Below are positions 30,604 through 39,668 of a stretch of DNA of 64,000 bases, in pieces. Source of the DNA: Ruminococcaceae bacterium UBA3215 (GTDB taxonomy: Bacteria > Bacillota > Clostridia > Oscillospirales > Ruminococcaceae); NCBI GenBank assembly GCA_002363155.1, contig DEWH01000017.1, positions 127,540 through 191,539 on the forward strand. Reading direction: 5' to 3'. The position numbers and the translations under genes are program-made. Below the pieces are notes generated by a model that was given only the letters and a program-made list of their open reading frames with translations, had not been told where the DNA came from and ran no database searches. Each line of letters opens with the position of its first letter. The stretch's first letter is position 1.

Positions 30604-30722
30604 AAATGCGCAGCGACATTCTTCTATCGGCGGGTGCATTGCACGAAGCAATGGTAGTTGCCGTCAAAAGCGCGCACGACGCGCGCATATAAAACGGCAA
30701 TGCCTCCTCGGTTAGCTATTTT
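30604..30722 (+). repeat. dispersed structured repeat, family B copy 2
   Basis: Near copy of 2844-2962. The 80 bases before it (30523-30603) hold further small palindromes such as GGCGTGCAT/ATGCACGCC and GCTGC-N5-GCAGC, so this intergenic region is largely structured repeat. No gene is seen between 30480 and 30884. Confidence 0.7.
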
Positions 30723-30793
30723 CTTCTAAATATACTAAAAAAGAAAGACACATCATAGTGCAATTGAACTTCAATCTGTCAAGAGACTTGTCA

Positions 30794-30861
30794 AATTCCG
30801 TATTACGGGTCAAGGGTCCAGCGTCACGCTGGCGCCGGTGCAGGGCGGCGTTAGCCCTGCC
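30794..30861 (+). repeat. dispersed repeat, family D copy 1
   Basis: TTCCGTATTACGG, a CCAGCGT/ACGCTGG hairpin, then GGTGCAGGGC...GCCCTGCC. The outer parts recur at 57907-57948. On the minus strand it lies just after the ispDF stop and may help to end that transcript. Confidence 0.6.
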
Positions 30862-30884
30862 GCCGTCCGCGTAGGACAAGCGCG

Positions 30885-31997
30885 TTAGCGCAGAAGGCAG
30901 ACGCAGGTGGCTCCGATGCCTTTTCCGGCGAGACCGAGACCTTCCTCGGTGGTAGCCTTTACGCTTACGCGTTCGGCGGGAATGCCCACAGCGCGGGCGA
31001 TATTTTCGCGCATCTGCGCTATGTAGGGCGCAAGCTTCGGCTTTTCCGCGTTTATGGTGCAGTCGAGATTCGAGACTTCATATCCCTGCTCCCGCACCAT
31101 TCTGTCCACATGACGGAGAAGCGCGATGCTGTCCGCACCCTTGTATTCCGGGTCACTGTCGGGGAAATGCTTTCCTATATCGCCGAGTGCAAGCGCACCA
31201 AGCATAGCGTCCATTACCGCGTGAACCAGCACATCTGCGTCGGAATGACCGAGAAGTCCGAGTTCATAAGGTATCTCCGCACCGCCGATCACAAGCTTTC
31301 TGCCCTCCGTGAGAATATGCACATCATACCCGTGACCTATGCGGAGAGCGGGTCTGTCCGCGGGGATATCCTCCGGCGTCGTTATCTTTATGTTCTCTCT
31401 GTCTCCGTCCACAAGCTTCACCTTTATCCCTAATATCTCCGCAAGTCCCGCATCATCGGTAGCTTCCCTGCCCGAAAGCATCATCTCTGTGTAAATATCC
31501 GCGCGGAAAGCCTGCGGGGTCTGTACAGCGCGGAGTTTATCGCGCTCCGGCGTTCCTGCCGAGAAGCCGTTCCCGTCAATGAACTTCACCGTATCCTTGA
31601 GCGGTATCGCCGGGATCGCCGCACCGTATTCTGCCGCAGTTCCCGCAATGCGCTCTATCAGTTCAGCGGTCACGAACGGTCTTGCACCGTCATGCACCAT
31701 TATAATATCCGCGTCATGTGAAACCGAGTAAGCGTTCCGCGCGGATAAAGTGCGCGACGCACCGCCGGGAACAATGCTTTTCAGCTTTGTTATGCCGTAT
31801 TCTTCGCAGAGCGCGTGTATCTTGTCGATATCGCATTCCCTCGCGGCGATGATAATGCCGGAGATGACCGGCGATTTTTCAAATGCCAGCGCGCTCTTTA
31901 TTATCACGGGGATACCGCCGACAGGAACGAACTGCTTGTTGACGCCGCCCATTCTCTGCGACGAACCGCCGGCAAGTATAAGAACATCTGTCTGCAT
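30885..31997 (-). CDS. ispDF: bifunctional MEP-pathway enzyme IspD-IspF
   Basis: 370 residues, a fusion. Residues 1-215 are IspD (2-C-methyl-D-erythritol 4-phosphate cytidylyltransferase): LAGGSSQRMGG, VHDGARPF and QTPQAFR. Residues about 216-370 are IspF (2,4-cyclodiphosphate synthase): GHGYDVH with zinc-binding Asp/His, LLGHSDADVLVHAVMDA, GDIGKHFPD, and TTEEGLGLAG. The two enzymes act at steps 3 and 5 of isoprenoid precursor synthesis. The fusion is common in some Clostridia and Campylobacter relatives. The gene begins 4 bases after the stop of the binding-lipoprotein gene, so it is likely read from that gene's promoter, an odd pairing. Confidence 0.95.
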   Translation of the reverse strand: MQTDVLILAGGSSQRMGGVNKQFVPVGGIPVIIKSALAFEKSPVISGIIIAARECDIDKIHALCEEYGITKLKSIVPGGASRTLSARNAYSVSHDADIIMVHDGARPFVTAELIERIAGTAAEYGAAIPAIPLKDTVKFIDGNGFSAGTPERDKLRAVQTPQAFRADIYTEMMLSGREATDDAGLAEILGIKVKLVDGDRENIKITTPEDIPADRPALRIGHGYDVHILTEGRKLVIGGAEIPYELGLLGHSDADVLVHAVMDAMLGALALGDIGKHFPDSDPEYKGADSIALLRHVDRMVREQGYEVSNLDCTINAEKPKLAPYIAQMRENIARAVGIPAERVSVKATTEEGLGLAGKGIGATCVCLLR

Positions 31998-32001
31998 ACG
32001 C

Positions 32002-34359
32002 TTACTGCCCTTTCTTGAGCCTTAACGAACCGATCTCGTCCGTCCAGTCATACCATTCCGTCATATTTCCGGGAACGGAGGAAACATCAACTCTTATCGT
32101 GCTGACAAGCGTGCATAAAGTGCGTGTATAAAGCGGTATCTCCGCCGCGTAAACATTCACAGCCCTGTCGATGCACGCCATATATGCGGAAGGCTTTTCC
32201 TCGTCCGGCGCATTCTCCGCCGCCTCCACAAGCTCCTCAAGCTTATGGGAAGCGATGCCGTAATATCCGTCAATATAGATCTTGCGGAGACCGTCCACCC
32301 ATGCTCCTGCCCAGATCTCATGTTCTCCGCCTGTCAGCAGATCCCAGAGTTCCTCCGGATCCTCCGAGAGACGCACATCAAGGGTGATGCCGAGACTTCC
32401 GAGAAGCTCAGACGCATTCTTCAGCGCGGAGTATGCGGGGTGAGAGCCGTTTGAACCGCCTATGACAAGCGCAGAGTATTCAGTCTTTGCACCCTCCGGA
32501 GCGCCGGTAATTATGCCTTCCTCGGATATTTCAAATCCCGCGGCGCGGAAAAAACCGAGACAGGCTTCTTTCACTGCCTCTTCGCGGTCACTTTCCGACA
32601 TATCAGGGGAAAAGATCGGTCTGCCGTCCGCGTCCGTCATGAACGGCACTTCCGGGTAGCTTTCATCTGTCTCCGGCACTACGCCGTCGATAACGGGATA
32701 ATTCAGTATCTCGCAGTGTCCGCCGAAATAGCCTTGCAGGGACGCTTCCTTGTAGAAGGATATTGCAGTCGCAAGCCCTCTGCGAAGGGCGTAGCTCTTA
32801 TCGGAGAAACCGTCGTCGCCGACTCTGACATTATCCGCGTTGATGCCGATATATCCGTACCCGCATTCGCCCGACACATACGGCATTATCTTCTCCAAAG
32901 TGCGGTTTGCCTCGTCAACAACGGCATAGCTTTCCGCAGTACCGTCGGAAAAGCTTATATCGGCAAGACCGTCCGCGATAGCGGAAGCCGCGTCGCTTTC
33001 CGCAGCCGCAATGATCTTCAGCTGCTTTGTTTCGGGTGCGCCCTTGTAGTAATTCTCGTTTGCTTCGAGGAGAAGAGCGCCGTTCTCATGCCCGGTGAAG
33101 CGGTAGGCTCCGGCGCCGACAGGCTCTCCGGAATGCACGCCGAGCACGGCTTTCGCATTTCCCTTTGCAAATCCGAAACGTTCGCCGGAATAGCTGTACA
33201 TTCCGGTGCTGCCGTAATAGTGGAGCGGAAGTATCTGCATACCGCACAGCGCGTCCTCGAAGCCGTCGGTATTGCCGACAACGCTTACGGAAAGGCTGTG
33301 ATCTCCGGTCTTTTCTATGCCGGAAACACTGCCGATGACCGCCGGTTCCCCGTCACCGCTCTCCTGCCCGGTGATATAGCCGACTGCGACAGTTACAGCC
33401 TGTTCATCGTAAGCGGTCTCATCGCCGGTTATCATGCCTGCCAGCTGACGGTAATTGCCGCCGTAGGAATCCGCGGTCTCTGCGATAACCGTGTCCCTGT
33501 CCTTGCCGGAAGCGTCGTAATCGCCGCCGAGGGAGTAAAAGTAAGCAAAAAGCTCCGGGGCTTCCTTGTACTTGTCCGTATAGAACGAGTATGAGCTGTC
33601 GTCGTACATTGCTTCGACAGCGGAATACTGCTGTTCGAGCGCCGGTATTATGAGTTTTTCCCGCAGGAGCGGTGTTATTCCCTCCGAAGCGAGGGCTTCC
33701 GAGATCATTTCGTCAGTTATCGTATCTGCGATCTCGCTGTCGTAGATGTAATTGAGCGCTCCGGCGATATTCACCCAGCCGAGCGGGAAAATGCCGTCGT
33801 AGGAGGGGTCAAGATGCAGGTAGAGCGTGAAGATGACATCGTCCGCGTCGAGGGGCTCTCCGTCGGAGAACTTCACATCATCGCGGAGCCGGATATCATA
33901 GACGGAGATGTTGGTCTCCGTATCGCGGGAAATGCCGATATCCGCGATACCGCTGTAACTGTAGCTTTTCCCGCCGTACATCTCGTACTGCGGCACCCGG
34001 GCATGGGTTATGAGCGCGCCGTTTCTTGTGCGTCCGGAAAGTGTAACGCCGACAGCCTTGCCGAAGAGGCGCGACAGAGGGGAGTTGTCATAAAACGGCG
34101 AAATATCGACGGTACTGCCGTTAGCTGCAACAGTCAGCGGAAGCTCGGTGACTGTTCCGGCAGGCTCATCTTCACTTGCAAGAGCCGCTGCGGAAGCATT
34201 CTCGGTCTTCGGCGGCTCCTCTGTGGTAACGGGAGGCTCCGTGCTTATAACGGTCTCCGATGTATCGGCGGGAGCAGGCGTACTTGCGCCGCAGCCCGCT
34301 GTCAATGCCGCACACAAAAGCGCCGCGGCGATCTTTTTCAGGTTATCTGTATGTTTCAG
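32002..34359 (-). CDS. oligopeptide-type (SBP family 5) binding lipoprotein, probable CTG start
   Basis: 785 residues from a CTG at 34359. The lipoprotein signal (KKIAAALLCAALTAGC, Cys23) starts right after it, AAGGAG lies 9 bases upstream, and the promoter at 34400-34428 excludes any earlier start; no ATG, GTG or TTG is available in frame. The Glu/Thr-rich linker is followed by an extracellular solute-binding fold of family 5: VYDIRLRDDVKFSDGEPLDADDV and GAYRFTGHENGALLLEANEN. Family members bind peptides or nickel and are about 500-600 residues, so this one is long. No permease or ATPase gene is adjacent, so the protein may serve a transporter elsewhere or act as a sensor. Confidence 0.83.
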   Translation of the reverse strand: MKHTDNLKKIAAALLCAALTAGCGASTPAPADTSETVISTEPPVTTEEPPKTENASAAALASEDEPAGTVTELPLTVAANGSTVDISPFYDNSPLSRLFGKAVGVTLSGRTRNGALITHARVPQYEMYGGKSYSYSGIADIGISRDTETNISVYDIRLRDDVKFSDGEPLDADDVIFTLYLHLDPSYDGIFPLGWVNIAGALNYIYDSEIADTITDEMISEALASEGITPLLREKLIIPALEQQYSAVEAMYDDSSYSFYTDKYKEAPELFAYFYSLGGDYDASGKDRDTVIAETADSYGGNYRQLAGMITGDETAYDEQAVTVAVGYITGQESGDGEPAVIGSVSGIEKTGDHSLSVSVVGNTDGFEDALCGMQILPLHYYGSTGMYSYSGERFGFAKGNAKAVLGVHSGEPVGAGAYRFTGHENGALLLEANENYYKGAPETKQLKIIAAAESDAASAIADGLADISFSDGTAESYAVVDEANRTLEKIMPYVSGECGYGYIGINADNVRVGDDGFSDKSYALRRGLATAISFYKEASLQGYFGGHCEILNYPVIDGVVPETDESYPEVPFMTDADGRPIFSPDMSESDREEAVKEACLGFFRAAGFEISEEGIITGAPEGAKTEYSALVIGGSNGSHPAYSALKNASELLGSLGITLDVRLSEDPEELWDLLTGGEHEIWAGAWVDGLRKIYIDGYYGIASHKLEELVEAAENAPDEEKPSAYMACIDRAVNVYAAEIPLYTRTLCTLVSTIRVDVSSVPGNMTEWYDWTDEIGSLRLKKGQ

Positions 34360-34399
34360 GATACTGCACTCCTTATAGAATAGCGTTTTATCGTACAAT

Positions 34400-34428
34400 A
34401 TTATAATACAAAAGAACGAACTTGTCAA
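34400..34428 (-). promoter_or_regulatory. promoter of the binding lipoprotein-ispDF operon
   Basis: On the minus strand TTGACA (34428-34423), 17-base spacer, TATAAT (34405-34400). Transcription should start near 34393, which fixes the translation start downstream of it. Confidence 0.87.
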
Positions 34429-34451
34429 ATCCGATAAAACCGCACCTTGTC

Positions 34452-34480
34452 TTGACAACGTAAAACACAGGGAGTATAAT
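34452..34480 (+). promoter_or_regulatory. promoter of the GNAT gene at 34523
   Basis: TTGACA (34452-34457), 17-base spacer, TATAAT (34475-34480). It is divergent from the promoter at 34400-34428. Confidence 0.87.
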
Positions 34481-34522
34481 GGTTCTGTGCGTACCGGATA
34501 TCTGTCTGAAAGGAAGAAGAAA

Positions 34523-34990
34523 ATGGAGATAAGAAGAGCGGAAGCGAAAGACATTGACGGTCTGAACCGCCTGCTGCGGCAGGTCCTCGAAGTGCATCAC
34601 AAAGGCAGACCCGATCTGTTCAAAGGGAACGTGAAGAAGTACACCGACGAGGAACTCACACAGATGACAGGCGACGACAGCAAGCCGATATTCGCGGCAT
34701 TTGAGAACGGCGAACTTCTCGGCTACGCGTTCTGCGTAATAAAGCAGTATCCCTGCGACAACATACTCACCGACATAAAGACGCTGTACATAGACGATCT
34801 CTGCGTTGACGAAAACTCCCGCGGAAAGCACATCGGCACTGCTCTGTACGAGTATGTCAAAGGCTACGCGAAGAGCATCGGCTGCTATAACATAACGCTT
34901 AACGTCTGGGAATGCAACCCCTCCGCCAAGCGCTTTTACGAGCACCTCGGGCTCCTCCCGCAGAAAACCGGAATGGAGATGCTCCTCTGA
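34523..34990 (+). CDS. GNAT family N-acetyltransferase
   Basis: 155 residues from ATG 34523, 6 bases after AAGGAAG; a GTG at 34487 lies at the expected transcription start and is unlikely. Single GNAT domain: IRRAEAKDIDGL, IDDLCVDENSRGKHIGTAL (acyl-CoA loop RGKHIG) and NVWECNPSAKRFYEHLGLLP. It would acetylate an amine; the substrate is unknown. Monocistronic, followed by a 40-base tandem repeat and a strong palindrome that may end transcription. Confidence 0.88.
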   Translation: MEIRRAEAKDIDGLNRLLRQVLEVHHKGRPDLFKGNVKKYTDEELTQMTGDDSKPIFAAFENGELLGYAFCVIKQYPCDNILTDIKTLYIDDLCVDENSRGKHIGTALYEYVKGYAKSIGCYNITLNVWECNPSAKRFYEHLGLLPQKTGMEMLL

Positions 34991-35070
34991 CCTGCGCTTA
35001 CGCGCCATGCCCTGCGCGGGCAGCGCCAGCCCTGCGCTTACGCGCTATGCCCTGCGCGGGCAGCGCCAGC
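34991..35070 (+). repeat. tandem repeat, two 40-base units
   Basis: Two adjacent 40-base units that differ at one position (C/T in CGCGC-C/T-ATGC). Each holds CCTGCGCGGGCAG. They start at the base after the GNAT stop codon. Confidence 0.85.
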
Positions 35071-35092
35071 CCCCTTTAAAAAAGGGGGCTGG
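35066..35092 (+). repeat. palindromic repeat, family C copy 2
   Basis: CCAGCCCCCTTT / AAAGGGGGCTGG, as at 8666-8692. No T run follows, so its role as a terminator is uncertain. The next 110 bases to the promoter show nothing else. Confidence 0.7.
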
Positions 35093-35204
35093 ACCTCCTA
35101 AACCGGTCCCGTAACACGGAGATCGCAAGTCCCTGCCCCCAACAGGCATTTACAGATCATACGGCAACCCCCTGCCGCGCTTCGTCTGCACGGCAGTTTT
35201 TTTC

Positions 35205-35233
35205 TTGACATATCCGGTTTCAGATGATATACT
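35205..35233 (+). promoter_or_regulatory. promoter of the 1434-residue membrane protein gene
   Basis: TTGACA (35205-35210), 17-base spacer, TATACT (35228-35233), leader about 40 bases. Confidence 0.8.
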
Positions 35234-35281
35234 GTAATATGGTATATAGTTTTTAAACATTGCCGGAGAAAGGAATATGCT

Positions 35282-38200
35282 ATGTTTTGCGGAAAATGCG
35301 GAAACAAACTTGACGATAATGTAAAATTCTGCCCGGCTTGCGGAACCCCCGTTCAGCAGAAAGAGTCTGTTGCGCCCGTTCAGCAGGAAGAACCCGTACA
35401 GGAACCTGTAACTCCCGTACAGCAGGAAGAGCCTGTGCAGGAACCTGTAACTCCCGTACAGCAGGAAGAGCCTGTGCAGGAACCTGTATCTCCCGTACAG
35501 CAGGAAGAACCTGTACTGCTCGCCGGAGATGTCGCAATGCCTATCGATCCGGAGCCTGTACAGAGTGAAATGCCTGTACAGCCCGAACTTCCCGCTCAGC
35601 CGGAAATTCCGGTTCAGCAGACAGTTCCCGTTCACCCGGAAGTACCGATACAGCAGGCGGCTCCCATTCAGCCGGCATTTGCGGGCGTACCGGAGACACC
35701 CGTGAAGAAAAAGAAGAGCAAAGCCGGACTGATAGCCGGCATCACAGCCGCGGCAGTGGTTGTCGGCGGTGCCGGAGTGGGCTATTTCGGGTTCCATGAT
35801 GACATCACCCGCCTTTTTATGGGCGACAAGGAATACGCGAAGATGATCGACAAGAGTACGTTCAAAGGCGCGGAACAGTACGAAAGTCAGTCGGAAACAT
35901 ACATAAAGACAGCTTCGACATCTCTGGGCGCGTTCATGAAAACGGCAAAGGAAACGTCGGACACGGAATCTGACCGGGATTCCGAGGAACTCCGGAATAA
36001 GTCCACGCTCATTGCGCTGAACCAGATCACGGATACGTTTGACCGTTATGCGCTTCCGGAGGGAATGTCGCTTACGTCGGAGGCTTCCGTAAATGTACAG
36101 CTCGGCAGTGTTTTTGCGCTTATGGACAGCGAATCCACAAGAAAGATCATAGACGCGGTCAACAGCTCGAAATTTACCGCCAGGATAGCAAACGGCGAAA
36201 CCGATATGCTTTCCGGCACTGCGGAGATCGCGGGTGAGGAGTTTGTGAACGCCGCTTTCTATACCAAGGACGGCGGAATGCTTATAACGCTCCCCGGGAT
36301 CACAGACAAGACCGTCTATATCCCGAAAGAGGAGTTTGACAGCGTAAAGATCTCCGAAGAGGAGTCCAAAAAGTACATTCCGGATATGGAAGAGCTTAAA
36401 CGCATACGCAATGATCTTATAAAGATATACTACGACAGCTACGATACCGCGCAGATAACCTACACCGACGCAAGCATAATGACAGTCGATATCGACAAGA
36501 CCGAGAATGCCGTAAGAGTACAGGGCAACCGCGTCAGCGTCACATTCACCCGCGAACAGCTTGAGGATATGATGGACAAATGCCGTGAGTATCTGAAGAA
36601 CGACGAGTACCTGCGGAAGTATTTCAATGAAGCATACGGCATCGGCGATGAAACATACGACAATACGTTCAAGAAACCGGAGAGCAGTCAGGACGAAAAC
36701 AAGCAGAACTCATCTCTTACCATAGAGCATATCGTTGACGTGCATAACAACGTTCTCGGAACGGAATACAGATTTGAGACGGAAAAAGACGGCACGCTGA
36801 ACTTCCGCTTCGTCAGTGACAAGAACAGCAAGGGATTCTTTGCCGGATACAATGACGGAAACGGCAGCAGAAAGGTTCTTGTACAGTGTGTTGACACATC
36901 GGAGAACGGCAGGGACGGCAAGGCTGTTCTTGATATTTTAGCTGATATAAACAGCGGTAAAGACGGCAGTGCCGAAACCTGCAATTTCAGATTCAACTGC
37001 GATTATACCGGAAAAGGAAAAGCAAAGTTCATAGGAGATACCGAAGTCCCGGTCGGAAAGTACGTTATAACCCTCTCCAATCCGGACACATTTGAGGAGT
37101 CTCTGAAATCGCTGCTCGGCAGTGCTTCGGATAAGCTCCCGGACGTTATGGGGAATATGTCCGCCGACACAGACGGAAATGACAGCGGCAGGAGCGGAAA
37201 CGGCTTCAATCCCGATTCCCTTATCAAGGAGCTGAAAAAGTTCACGCTTACGTCCGAGATCACGGTGGACGGCGACGTTATGAACGAGACGATGAACATA
37301 TCTCTCGGCGAGATAGGCTCAGTCGAATTCGGCAGACGCAGCGAAAAGAAGCAGGAAACCGTTGAAATGCCCGATACCGCGAACTCGATAAAGATCGGCG
37401 ATAATGACAGTATGTCTGCTTTGGGCGAGGATATCTCCGCATGGACCCGGGACAAACTCGAAAAGAGCGGAATGACCAATGCTATCGGCGGGGCGCTCGG
37501 AGGCGCACTCGGAGGTGCGATCGGAAGCTCCCTCGGTCAGGACATCGGCAGTCAGAACAACAGCACCAACCCTCATTACGCGGCGTACACCGAGTACATG
37601 GAGTACAGCGCGGACAATATGAGCAACAACATCTACCAGACATTGAATGACCAGATAAGGGAGATCCTTATCAGGAGGGGCAGTGACAATACAGAGCACA
37701 GGATAAAGCTCTACTACAAAAACGGCTATCCGGAGATAATAGACAACGGCGGATTCAGCGAATTTGATCCCGGATATGCTGCGGAAGCGGACAACGTGTA
37801 CGCGGAGATCCTTGTTGACAGCCGTGTTTCGGACGGAATAGTCGGCGTTACAACGGTATTCACCGATGACAGAAATGATATTCCGAACGAGCTTCCCGGC
37901 GTGTTCAACTATATGGATATGGCTTATCCGTGGGAAAACATAGGCATGATCGGCGACTACGTTGTCGGCACATATCCCTATCTTTACACCGGCGAATCCA
38001 CGACAACCGAGTACCCGGCTCCCCAGCTCACGAAGGAAGACCTCGATCTTATCGCGTACAATGCGGCGGGAAAGGCATTCGACCTTCTTGATGCCAACGG
38101 CATGGCAGGAAAGTATATCCGCTCCGGCTCCTCCGATCTCGGGGTAGAGTACTCTTATGACACTAACGAATGGAATTTGTCGGGATTCTATGAGAACGGC

Positions 38201-39586
38201 ATCTGGACAGGAAACGAGCTGTTCTCGTCCGAGTTCACAGACGAGCTTTTGGGCAAATGCAAGGAGCTTCACGAGATAACCGGCGATACACGGGCATTCA
38301 GAGTAAGGTTCTTCTTCAAGAACGGAAAGCTTGTGGGCACCGCGGCGACGTCCGAAGAACCGTATGCTTCTCTTGAATGGGAAGGATTCCCGAAAACCGA
38401 TGACTTTGAAGCCGGCATTTTTGACGGCTGGCTCACGGATATCGGAGACGGCTACATCAACTATGCAGGAAACGTGATACCTGTCGGCACATACAGCGTT
38501 CCCGCAAGCCGGAGCCTTGTCAGCAGTGCAAACGCGGGTGCTTCCGCGCAGGGAGCGCAGTCTCTCGGCTATGACGGAACGTGGCGTATTACCGCGGTCA
38601 ACGGACAGTCCTACGAAGAAGCGGTAAAAGAAGGATTTGAGAACATTTCGGATCAGCCGGACTTTGACGAAAGCGACATACCGGCATTCTACATTATAAT
38701 AAACGGCAATAAGATGTCCGTGTCCATAGAAGGAGAGGACTTAGACACCGCGGTCATCACCCTTGAACAGGGCGACTACAAGGGCAAGCCGGCATATTGT
38801 CTCATGCAGGAGGGCTGGGAAGATCCCAACGGCTGGTTCGTACCCGGAGAAACACAGGGAACCGCACAGCTCATAGACCCCGACGAGACTCTGATCCTTG
38901 ATCTTGTATGGGAAAGCGAAGTGAAGACCGTTTCCGGAAACGGCTACCTTTTCGGCGAAGTCAAGAGTGACGCCTCGATAGAGGAGATCGCCGGAAAATG
39001 GTACGGCACTCATGACGGCGACGAGTATTATCTCGTGATCGACACCAACTATGTCGCGGTTGAGGCAGATGATGACGATGCTTATTTCTCCGACACGGAC
39101 TTCATTCTGCTCAATCCCACAGAGGACGGATTTGACGGTTTTGCCGACCGGCAGGAAGAAGCGGTCACAAAGATCAAATACAGCGCCGAGACCGACACTA
39201 TCATGGTCAGCCCGGCAAACAGTGACGACGCGAGAATCTTCAAGAGAGTCGAAACTGCTCCCGCGATCACCGATTATCTCGGAAAATGGGAAGTTGCCAC
39301 GATAGACGGACAGACTATCGAAACTTACGCCGGTCAGCTCGGTTTCGAGACGGAAGATGTGGCTTTCAGCTTTGACATAGGAAGATCCACCGCGCTGTAT
39401 TCAGACACATTCGGATCCGAGGTATGGACTGTGATACCGGTAAGCGGCACTGAAGTAACTCTCGCATACGATTCCTCGATGTTCATGAAGATGAAGCTTT
39501 CGGACGACGGCACGGCGATGACCGGAAAGATAAGCATCGACGACAGCGAGGAAACGGACGAATATACATTCAGAAAAGTCCAATAA
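35282..39586 (+). CDS. giant zinc-ribbon membrane protein with lipocalin-like C-terminal units
   Basis: 1434 residues. An N-terminal zinc ribbon (CGKC and CPAC, Cys3, 6, 17, 20) is followed by a Pro/Gln/Glu/Val linker with a perfect 13-residue repeat (32-78), a membrane segment (about 148-171) and a large outside part. That part has a long region rich in Asp, Ser and Thr, a glycine-zipper stretch GGALGGALGGAIGSSLG (near 735), and three C-terminal units starting GTWRITAVNGQ (about 1096), GKWYGTHDG (1237) and GKWEVATIDGQ (1333) that look lipocalin-like. Cytoplasmic zinc ribbon plus outside domain is common in Ruminococcus proteins of unknown role. It has its own promoter. I do not recognise a specific function. 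Confidence 0.7.
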   Translation: MFCGKCGNKLDDNVKFCPACGTPVQQKESVAPVQQEEPVQEPVTPVQQEEPVQEPVTPVQQEEPVQEPVSPVQQEEPVLLAGDVAMPIDPEPVQSEMPVQPELPAQPEIPVQQTVPVHPEVPIQQAAPIQPAFAGVPETPVKKKKSKAGLIAGITAAAVVVGGAGVGYFGFHDDITRLFMGDKEYAKMIDKSTFKGAEQYESQSETYIKTASTSLGAFMKTAKETSDTESDRDSEELRNKSTLIALNQITDTFDRYALPEGMSLTSEASVNVQLGSVFALMDSESTRKIIDAVNSSKFTARIANGETDMLSGTAEIAGEEFVNAAFYTKDGGMLITLPGITDKTVYIPKEEFDSVKISEEESKKYIPDMEELKRIRNDLIKIYYDSYDTAQITYTDASIMTVDIDKTENAVRVQGNRVSVTFTREQLEDMMDKCREYLKNDEYLRKYFNEAYGIGDETYDNTFKKPESSQDENKQNSSLTIEHIVDVHNNVLGTEYRFETEKDGTLNFRFVSDKNSKGFFAGYNDGNGSRKVLVQCVDTSENGRDGKAVLDILADINSGKDGSAETCNFRFNCDYTGKGKAKFIGDTEVPVGKYVITLSNPDTFEESLKSLLGSASDKLPDVMGNMSADTDGNDSGRSGNGFNPDSLIKELKKFTLTSEITVDGDVMNETMNISLGEIGSVEFGRRSEKKQETVEMPDTANSIKIGDNDSMSALGEDISAWTRDKLEKSGMTNAIGGALGGALGGAIGSSLGQDIGSQNNSTNPHYAAYTEYMEYSADNMSNNIYQTLNDQIREILIRRGSDNTEHRIKLYYKNGYPEIIDNGGFSEFDPGYAAEADNVYAEILVDSRVSDGIVGVTTVFTDDRNDIPNELPGVFNYMDMAYPWENIGMIGDYVVGTYPYLYTGESTTTEYPAPQLTKEDLDLIAYNAAGKAFDLLDANGMAGKYIRSGSSDLGVEYSYDTNEWNLSGFYENGIWTGNELFSSEFTDELLGKCKELHEITGDTRAFRVRFFFKNGKLVGTAATSEEPYASLEWEGFPKTDDFEAGIFDGWLTDIGDGYINYAGNVIPVGTYSVPASRSLVSSANAGASAQGAQSLGYDGTWRITAVNGQSYEEAVKEGFENISDQPDFDESDIPAFYIIINGNKMSVSIEGEDLDTAVITLEQGDYKGKPAYCLMQEGWEDPNGWFVPGETQGTAQLIDPDETLILDLVWESEVKTVSGNGYLFGEVKSDASIEEIAGKWYGTHDGDEYYLVIDTNYVAVEADDDDAYFSDTDFILLNPTEDGFDGFADRQEEAVTKIKYSAETDTIMVSPANSDDARIFKRVETAPAITDYLGKWEVATIDGQTIETYAGQLGFETEDVAFSFDIGRSTALYSDTFGSEVWTVIPVSGTEVTLAYDSSMFMKMKLSDDGTAMTGKISIDDSEETDEYTFRKVQ
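35375..35515 (+). repeat. 39-base coding tandem repeat
   Basis: Three full 39-base units and one partial unit encode PVQQEEPVQEPVT. The units are nearly identical in DNA and keep the reading frame, so copy-number change would lengthen or shorten the linker between zinc ribbon and membrane. Confidence 0.9.
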
Positions 39587-39611
39587 CGGCTGACAAAACT
39601 ATAGATATGAC

Positions 39612-39644
39612 TTCGCCCCGGCAGCATTATCCCGCCGGGGCGAA
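39612..39644 (+). terminator. stem-loop between the giant protein gene and nnr
   Basis: TTCGCCCCGGC-N11-GCCGGGGCGAA, a perfect 11-pair stem, 25 bases after the stop. The following bases are AAATACC, not T-rich, so it may be an RNA-stabilising or partial termination structure. Confidence 0.5.
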
Positions 39645-39668
39645 AATACCGGAAACGGAGGTAAGGAA

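Noticed and set aside
35375..35515. Regular 39-base repeats as a possible CRISPR array
   Set aside because: Units are contiguous without spacers and in frame within a gene; no cas genes are present.
37319..38272. 317-codon minus-strand open frame opposite the giant zinc-ribbon gene
   Set aside because: Mirror of the coding strand's codon bias; no start signals or family resemblance.
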